Part shown: positions 59,312-64,000 of the stretch, piece by piece | How positions within the stretch are numbered: position 1 is the first letter of the stretch | How the letters are laid out: each line of letters opens with the position of its first letter | Source: Myxococcales bacterium | Lineage (GTDB): Bacteria > Myxococcota_A > Polyangia > Polyangiales > Polyangiaceae | Direction: 5' to 3' | Length of the DNA: 64,000 nucleotides | Assembly: GCA_016794345.1 (NCBI GenBank) | Contig: JAEUKE010000131.1 | Coordinates: 1 to 64,000 of the forward strand | The notes under the pieces: generated by a model | The model's input: only the letters and a program-made list of their open reading frames with translations | The model's database searches: none | What the model was told of the DNA's origin: nothing | Program-made: the position numbers and the translations under genes

Positions 59312-60781
59312 ATGACCGACGAGAACCTCTTCCAGCACGTCACGAGCTTCGAGCAGGGAGAGATCTCAGGGAACGTGCGTCTCGGAAAGTTCGAGGCGCA
59401 CTACGAGGAGCTCTTCGCCGAGGCCCTGGAGGACGGCGTCATCACCTCGGAGGAGCGCGCGCGGCTCGAGAAGGCAGCCGAGTCGCTCGGCCTCGATCGG
59501 GATCGTGTGCTCGCGCTGGAGAAGGCGCTCACGGCGGCCTGGGAGACGCGCCACGCGGCTCCGGTGAGGGACATCTCTCAGATCGAAGCCCCGGCGATGT
59601 CGTTGCGCCCGCTCGAGCTCGAGAACGATCCGCAGGTCAAGGGGCTGCGCAAGCACATCCTCGAGCTGGAGGCGCGCATCCGCGATCTGGAGCGCGAGCT
59701 GGAGGAGGCGCGAGCGCACATCTCCGTCGACATCGACTTCTCCGACGTGGCCGCCGCCGCCGCGCCCCCCGACGACCCGGAGGAGCTGTACCGGCGCGTC
59801 CGCCACGATCCGCGTGACGCCACCAGCATGCGCGGCCTCTTTCGAGCGTTTCAATCGTCGGATCCCGATCGCGCCTGGTGCGTCGCGCACGCGCTCGCGT
59901 TCCTCGGCCAGGCCAACGACGAGGAGCGAGCGCACCTCGCTTCCCGCGATCCGGGCGGGCTCATCAAGCCGACCGCGTCGCTCTCGACCGACGCGTGGAA
60001 GCGCATGCTCTTCCATCCGGACGAAGAGCTGCTCACGGGCGAGATCTTCGCGGTGGTGACAAGCCCCGTCCTCCTGGGGCGTGTCTCCGCGCTTCGTCAT
60101 CAGAACGCGCTGCCCAAGCTCGATCCTGCGCGCCTCCAGGATCTCAAGACATCCACCGTGCAGGCCGTCCGCTGCTTCGGCTGGGCTGGGTCCATCCTCG
60201 GCATGGCCACGCCTCCGCTCTACGCCGATCCGACCTGGGACGGCGCGGTGGAGATGGTGCCGGGCGTGCCCCCGTCGACTCGCCTCGGGAAGCGCGCGCT
60301 GTCGGGGCGGGGCCCGCTCGAGCTGGCCTTCCTGGCGGGACGGCACCTCGCGAGCTACCGCGAGGACCATTTCCTCCGGATGCTCTTCCCGAGCATCCCG
60401 GATCTGGAGGACATCTTCCTCGCGGCGCTCACGATCGGTCAGCCCCAGCTACCGCTCGCGGCGCAGGCCAAGCAACGAGCCTTGCCCATCGCGAAGGCGA
60501 TCGAGCCGCTGCTCGACCCGGCGCAGAAGGATCGGCTGCGCGGGCACTTCCTCCGGTTCGTCGAGGAGGGCGGCCGCACCAACCTGAATCGCTGGGCTCA
60601 CGCCGCGGATCTCACGTCGGCGCGCGCCGGTCTCCTCCTCGCCAACGATCTCGGCGCCGCCAAGCGGATGCTCGAGCTCTCCGGAGACACGGAGATCGAC
60701 GCGAAGATTGACGACCTCATCGTCTTTTTCACGGGGGATCGATGCGCCCGGCTCCGCAAGCAGCTCGGCGTCGCGGGCTGA
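59312..60781 (+). CDS. Myxobacterial helical protein of unknown function
   Basis: 489 residues, soluble. Residues 5-75 form a helical start (HVTSFEQGEISGNVRLGKFE, then EDGVITSEERARLEKAAESL) resembling a TerB-like or EF-hand-like bundle. A coiled coil lies at about 110-140 (LRKHILELEARIRDLERELE). The C-terminal 300 residues are alpha-helical with ALSGRGPLELAFLAGRHLASYR, similar to proteins that hold TPR-like repeats. No catalytic motif. ATG 59312 follows AGCTTGCAGCC; the upstream ATG at 59225 overlaps the divergent promoter. The next gene overlaps its end by 40 bases. Confidence 0.85.
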   Translation: MTDENLFQHVTSFEQGEISGNVRLGKFEAHYEELFAEALEDGVITSEERARLEKAAESLGLDRDRVLALEKALTAAWETRHAAPVRDISQIEAPAMSLRPLELENDPQVKGLRKHILELEARIRDLERELEEARAHISVDIDFSDVAAAAAPPDDPEELYRRVRHDPRDATSMRGLFRAFQSSDPDRAWCVAHALAFLGQANDEERAHLASRDPGGLIKPTASLSTDAWKRMLFHPDEELLTGEIFAVVTSPVLLGRVSALRHQNALPKLDPARLQDLKTSTVQAVRCFGWAGSILGMATPPLYADPTWDGAVEMVPGVPPSTRLGKRALSGRGPLELAFLAGRHLASYREDHFLRMLFPSIPDLEDIFLAALTIGQPQLPLAAQAKQRALPIAKAIEPLLDPAQKDRLRGHFLRFVEEGGRTNLNRWAHAADLTSARAGLLLANDLGAAKRMLELSGDTEIDAKIDDLIVFFTGDRCARLRKQLGVAG

Positions 60782-61005
60782 TCGTCGCGCTCGGCGTGGC
60801 GCTCTCGGCCTGCCCCGAGCCGGAGCGCCCCGCCGAATCCTCGGCCGAGTGCGCCTCGCGCGGAGCGTGCACCAAGAGCGGGCGCTGCACGCTCGACCCC
60901 AAGTCGAAGAAGTGTGTCGTGGGCTCGGACAGCGACTGTGCGCGTGCCGACATCTGCCACGTGGAAAGGCGGTGCAGGAAGGTGGGCAGCGCCTGCGGAG
61001 AGTGA
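60742..61005 (+). CDS. Small Cys-rich lipoprotein
   Basis: 87 residues. The signal peptide ends GVALSAC (Cys24), and the mature part has eight further Cys (SAECASRGACTKSGRC, DSDCARADICHVERRC, SACGE) in a pattern found in myxobacterial secreted Cys-rich repeats. It overlaps the last 40 bases of the preceding gene in another frame. Probably disulfide-bonded and exposed at the surface. Confidence 0.78.
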   Translation: MRPAPQAARRRGLIVALGVALSACPEPERPAESSAECASRGACTKSGRCTLDPKSKKCVVGSDSDCARADICHVERRCRKVGSACGE

Positions 61006-61179
61006 CGCGCCTTCGCCCTCGCGACGGCCCGCCCGCCTGGCTCGACCATTGCGAGAACAGGCGACCATGCGCCCAGGGACGCGGTGTTATGGGGGAGCTT
61101 CGCCGGGCGACTCGGAGCCGAACGCCTCGAACGAACAGGGAAGTCACGAGCCAGTCGTCTCGGGCGTTTATCGCAGGGC

Positions 61180-62316
61180 ATGAGGCTCGGCTCGCAGCTG
61201 CGGCTCTTCCGCGCCCTGGGCTGGGCGGTATGGGGAGCATCTGGCTGGCCGAGCACCTGGGCCTGCACATGCCCGTCGCGGTGAAGTTCCTCCGCGAACA
61301 GCTGCTCGCTTGCGAAGGGGCCGTGGCGCGCATGCGACGCGAAGCTGCGGCCGCCGCGCGCATCCGCAGCCCACACGTGGTGCAGATCTTCGACCTGCAG
61401 GTCACGAGCGAGGGCATTCCGTACATCGTGATGGAGCTGCTCGAGGGCGAGTCGCTCGAGGACCACCTCGCTTGGCGCGGCCACCTGACCCTCGACGAGA
61501 CCGCGGCGATCGTGAGGCAGGTCGGCGCAGCGCTCACCAAGGCGCACGATCTCGGGATCGTCCACCGTGACATCAAGCCGGAGAACGTCTTCTTGCTCGA
61601 CGGCGAGCGCGAGATCTTCGTCAAGGTTCTCGACTTCGGCGTGGCCCTGGATCTGTCGGATCGCAGCGGTGCTCGCCTCACAATCGACGGTGCGCTCGTC
61701 GGAACACCGAGCTTCATGTCGCCCGAACAGATGATCGGGTGTGAGGTCGTGGGCCCGGCCGCAGACGTCTGGGCGCTCGGCGTGGTCGCCTACCGCTGCC
61801 TCACGCAGACCCTGCCGTACTCGGGGGACAGCGTCTAGGCGATCGCCATCGCCGTGGACCGAGGTCCGCCCGAGCCCGCCTCGAAATACGTTCCCGATCT
61901 GCCGCCGTCGGTCGACGAGTGGCTCCTGCGGATGCTGGAGCCTCGCCCAGAGCGGCGGTTCCGCGACGCTCGCGCGATGCTCGAAGCCTTCGAGGAGGCC
62001 TACGCGATCGCGAAGGGCGACCGGTCTCGATTACCCACGGTGCGTGATCAAGAGCGTGCGCATCGTGCGGTCTTCACGGCTCGACGTGTCGACGGAGGCC
62101 ACGACGCTGCGTGTCGGTCGCCCTCGGCCCTGGCGTCAGGCGAGGCGGTTCGCGGCCGCTTCGCTCATCCTGGTGGCGCTCGTGGTCAGCGTGTGGTTCG
62201 GCGCGTCGTCCTCGCGCGAGGCTTCTGCGGTCGAGGGGCTACGTCCCCTTCGGCGCGAAGCGCAGCCGGCCGAACCGAAGCGCGCGGTGGAAGTTGCCCC
62301 GGCCGAGAATCGGTGA
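61180..62316 (+). pseudogene. Degraded Ser/Thr kinase gene
   Basis: A Hanks-type kinase broken at three places. It begins at ATG 61180 (MRLGSQLRLFRALG); at about 61225 one base is missing, so the Gly-loop GGMGSIWLAEH continues in the next frame. In that frame VAVKFL, IVHRDIKPENVFLL, LDFGVAL and SPEQM are intact until TAG at 61836-61838 (DSV, stop, AIAIAVDRGPP). The kinase then continues to about 62030, where the frame changes again to a segment with a membrane span (RRFAAASLILVALVVSVWFG) ending at 62316. The last 78 bases overlap the convergent CBM9-like gene. Three independent lesions indicate loss of function; sequencing error at all three is less likely. Confidence 0.78.
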
Positions 62317-63036
62317 CCACGCGGCGCCGCCGTTGTCTTCCATCGCGTAGAAGTTCGCGCGCCAGGTGTCGCCCGGCTTGGGAGGCGCCGCTTTCGCTTT
62401 TGTGAGGCTCGACCAGGGCAAGGCGATCTCCACCGTGTAGCCCTCGTCGACGTCCGACGCGTCGTCGAGCGTGCCGTGGATCGAGACCCCGCTCACGATC
62501 CGGCTCTTCCACTCCTGATGCCCGAACGGGCCGTCGGGCCCTCCGCGCGGGCTGTTGTAGCCGTCGAACTGGGAGTCGAAGACCAGGTTCTGCGGGCCGA
62601 CCTGGAGCTCGTAGTAGTCGCGGTTGTCGCCGTCCCCGTCCGGGTCGAGCATGATCTCGACCGTGTCGCGCTCCCAGAGGTGGGGATCGTCCGCGCCTTT
62701 CGGAAATCCACCGCGCACGTCTCTGTCTTCGACCTCGAACGCCAGGTAGAGCGCGTCGTCGTTCCAGAACAGCGACACGACGCCGCAGACGCGACCCTTG
62801 GGCAGATCGGCGCCGGTGCCGGCGTCCACGAAGCGAGCCGTGCGCGCTGCGTGATGCCACTGCATCTCGGCGAGCTCGCCGTCGATCATCATCCGCTTCT
62901 CGCCCTGCGCCTCGTAGGGGACGTTCAGCTCGGGCACCGCGGGCTCGGGGCTCGCCGGCGCGGCGGACCGTGGCGCGGGGGCTGGCTCGGCGTTGGAGCA
63001 AGCGACCAGGAGGCAGAGGAGAGCGGCGCGGTGCAC
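62239..63036 (-). CDS. Lipoprotein with carbohydrate-binding family 9-like domain
   Basis: 265 residues from GTG 63036, which starts directly at the signal peptide HRAALLCLLVACSN (Cys13). A Pro/Ala linker (to about 35) is followed by a CBM9-like (DOMON-type) beta-sandwich: RMMIDGELAEMQW, LFWNDDALYLAFEVEDRDVR, LWERDTVEIMLDPDGDGDN, YTVEIALPWSSL and WRANFYAMEDN. It probably binds sugars or haem-like ligands. An in-frame ATG at 63063 would overlap the divergent acyltransferase start. Its 3' end overlaps the kinase pseudogene. Confidence 0.86.
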   Translation of the reverse strand: MHRAALLCLLVACSNAEPAPAPRSAAPASPEPAVPELNVPYEAQGEKRMMIDGELAEMQWHHAARTARFVDAGTGADLPKGRVCGVVSLFWNDDALYLAFEVEDRDVRGGFPKGADDPHLWERDTVEIMLDPDGDGDNRDYYELQVGPQNLVFDSQFDGYNSPRGGPDGPFGHQEWKSRIVSGVSIHGTLDDASDVDEGYTVEIALPWSSLTKAKAAPPKPGDTWRANFYAMEDNGGAAWSPILGRGNFHRALRFGRLRFAPKGT

Positions 63037-63061
63037 GGGTGACCTCGTGTAGCCTAAGGCC

Positions 63062-63922
63062 ATGGCGGCGCGGCTCACCAGGGAGGGGGCGATGACGGGG
63101 TGGCGCAAGGTCGCGACCGCGACCTGGTCGTCGTCGTCCGAGGCATCGATCTTCGGGTGGCTCCACATCGACGCGACCAACCTGCTCGCCTGGATCGAGC
63201 GCGCCCGCGCCCGGACTTCCGCGCGCATCACGGTGACCCACGTGGTCGGCAAGGCCGTGGCGCTCGGCTTCGCCGACTGCCCCGAGGCGAACGCGGCGCT
63301 CTCGCTGCGCGGCATTTTGCGACGCGAGACGGTCGACGTGTTCTTCTCCGTCGCGGCGGAAGGGGGACGCAGCGTCGCGGGCGCGAAGGTGAGGCGAGCT
63401 GACGGGCTCGGGGTCGCGGAGATCGCGGAGCGGCTCGACGCGAGCGTCTCCCGCATCCGCAAAGACGGGGACACGCCGCTCCAGAGGTCGCAGGCCATGC
63501 TGAAGAGCCTGCCGGCCCCGGTCATCGCGGCGGCGCTGAAGGTCGTGTCATTTGCCTCGTTCGATCTCGGTCTGTCGCTCGATCGGCTTGGTGTTCCGAC
63601 CGATCCTTTCGGAACGGCGATCGTGACGAACGTGGGGGTGCTCGGGCTCGAGCAAGGCTTCGCGCCGCTCATGCCCCACGGTCGGTCGCCGTGCATCGTG
63701 ACCGTCGGCCGCGTTCGCGACCGGGTGTGGCCCGTCGAGGGCGAGCCGAAGGTCCGCCCGGTTCTGACGCTTGGTGCGACCTTCGACCACCGCATCGTGG
63801 ATGGGCATCACCTCGGGAAGATCTCCGGACGCATTCGAGAGATCCTCGAAGATCCCGAGCGAGCGCTCGGCGCGCCGGCGGCGCAGCCGACCGCCGCCGG
63901 TGCTACGCTCCGCGCCGAATGA
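63062..63922 (+). CDS. 2-oxoacid dehydrogenase acyltransferase catalytic domain
   Basis: 286 residues matching only the catalytic domain of E2 acyltransferases; there is no lipoyl domain or E1/E3-binding domain. The active-site motif TFDHRIVDGHH (His with Asp-Gly) near residue 245 and HVVGKAVALGFADCPEANAAL are present, so CoA-dependent acyl transfer is possible. Such stand-alone catalytic domains occur in myxobacteria without pyruvate dehydrogenase genes near. The ATG at 63062 is 26 bases from the divergent lipoprotein start. Its stop overlaps the next ATG (ATGA). Confidence 0.88.
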   Translation: MAARLTREGAMTGWRKVATATWSSSSEASIFGWLHIDATNLLAWIERARARTSARITVTHVVGKAVALGFADCPEANAALSLRGILRRETVDVFFSVAAEGGRSVAGAKVRRADGLGVAEIAERLDASVSRIRKDGDTPLQRSQAMLKSLPAPVIAAALKVVSFASFDLGLSLDRLGVPTDPFGTAIVTNVGVLGLEQGFAPLMPHGRSPCIVTVGRVRDRVWPVEGEPKVRPVLTLGATFDHRIVDGHHLGKISGRIREILEDPERALGAPAAQPTAAGATLRAE

Positions 63923-64000
63923 TCGGCATGTACGAAGCCATTGGTCTCGTCGCGATCCTCGTGGCGCTCGGGCTCGCTGGTTACTTCGCGTGGGTGGCCG
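63919..64000 (+). CDS. N-terminus of a membrane protein (cut by window end)
   Basis: The ATG at 63919 overlaps the preceding stop (ATGA). The visible 27 codons give MIGMYEAIGLVAILVALG, then LAGYFAWVA, a hydrophobic segment that may be a membrane span or an uncleaved signal. The gene runs out of the window, so the family cannot be judged. Coupling to the acyltransferase gene is likely. Confidence 0.6.
   Translation, partial: MIGMYEAIGLVAILVALGLAGYFAWVA

Noticed and set aside
61836..61838. TAG in kinase sequence read as pyrrolysine
   Set aside because: The gene also has two frameshifts and the position is not a catalytic residue; a nonsense mutation in a pseudogene is simpler.
1..64000. tRNA, rRNA, insertion sequences, phage genes, replication origin
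   Set aside because: I looked for these on both strands and saw no cloverleaf sequence, rRNA segment, transposase or integrase motif, or DnaA box cluster.

Overview
This 64 kb window is high-GC chromosomal DNA (roughly 70% G+C, strong third-position G/C, frequent GTG starts). It comes from a myxobacterium, most probably of the Sorangiineae/Polyangiales type. The evidence is the style of the proteins: many lipoproteins whose mature N-termini are Ser/Thr/Gly or Ala/Ser/Thr low-complexity linkers, several Hanks-type Ser/Thr kinases, beta-propeller and FG-GAP lipoproteins, an OmpA protein with thrombospondin type 3 repeats, and a zinc-ribbon/GYF membrane protein resembling the gliding-motility protein GltJ/AgmX. 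This assignment is inference; no rRNA, tRNA, mobile element or CRISPR array was seen.

Layout. 1-4.6 kb: end of an unknown gene, two lipoproteins, then a tripartite hipB-hipS-hipT type toxin-antitoxin operon (2742-4251) with three TTCCCGATCGGGAA palindromes at its promoter. 4.6-7 kb: a medium-chain oxidoreductase divergent from a LysR regulator, and a small membrane protein. 7.2-11.3 kb: a large lipoprotein with a PPC domain, a proline-rich single-span protein and a lactonase-like propeller. 11.3-19.3 kb: HelD-like helicase, DUF6484-like protein, propeller lipoprotein, NmrA-like reductase divergent from a second LysR, and a kinase with a polytopic membrane N-terminus. 19.4-26.4 kb: YkuE-like metallophosphoesterase, lipoprotein, an alpha/beta-hydrolase fused to an acyl-CoA-synthetase-like domain, signal peptidase I, and a peroxiredoxin-like lipoprotein whose peroxidatic residue is encoded by an in-frame TGA followed by a SECIS-like hairpin (a probable selenoprotein). 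26.5-38.5 kb: OmpA/TSP3, MepA-like endopeptidase, FG-GAP lipoprotein, PEGA-like protein, dienelactone hydrolase, then a minus-strand group with S-formylglutathione hydrolase and thioredoxin, and the GltJ-like protein. 38.5-46.7 kb: minus-strand operon of a 1,250-residue DUF3857/pseudo-transglutaminase lipoprotein, murB and a small ORF; a diguanylate cyclase; PrxQ/Bcp with a histone-like repeat tail; a soluble kinase. 46.8-56.6 kb: HTTM membrane protein, CapA-like lipoprotein (CTG start), a serine protease remnant, a membrane-tethered ECF sigma factor followed by DsbD-alpha-like, L,D-transpeptidase and M28 peptidase genes, a short Hsp70. 56.6-64 kb: more lipoproteins, a kinase pseudogene, a CBM9-like lipoprotein and a stand-alone 2-oxoacid dehydrogenase acyltransferase.

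Functional themes: envelope biogenesis and wall remodelling (murB, MepA, L,D-transpeptidase, OmpA, lepB), thiol/selenol redox (Sec-peroxiredoxin, PrxQ, thioredoxin, formaldehyde detoxification), and signalling (three kinases, GGDEF, tethered sigma factor). The strongest finding is the predicted selenocysteine peroxiredoxin at 25399-25965; the next are the split hipA operon, the tethered sigma factor and the hydrolase/adenylating-enzyme fusion.
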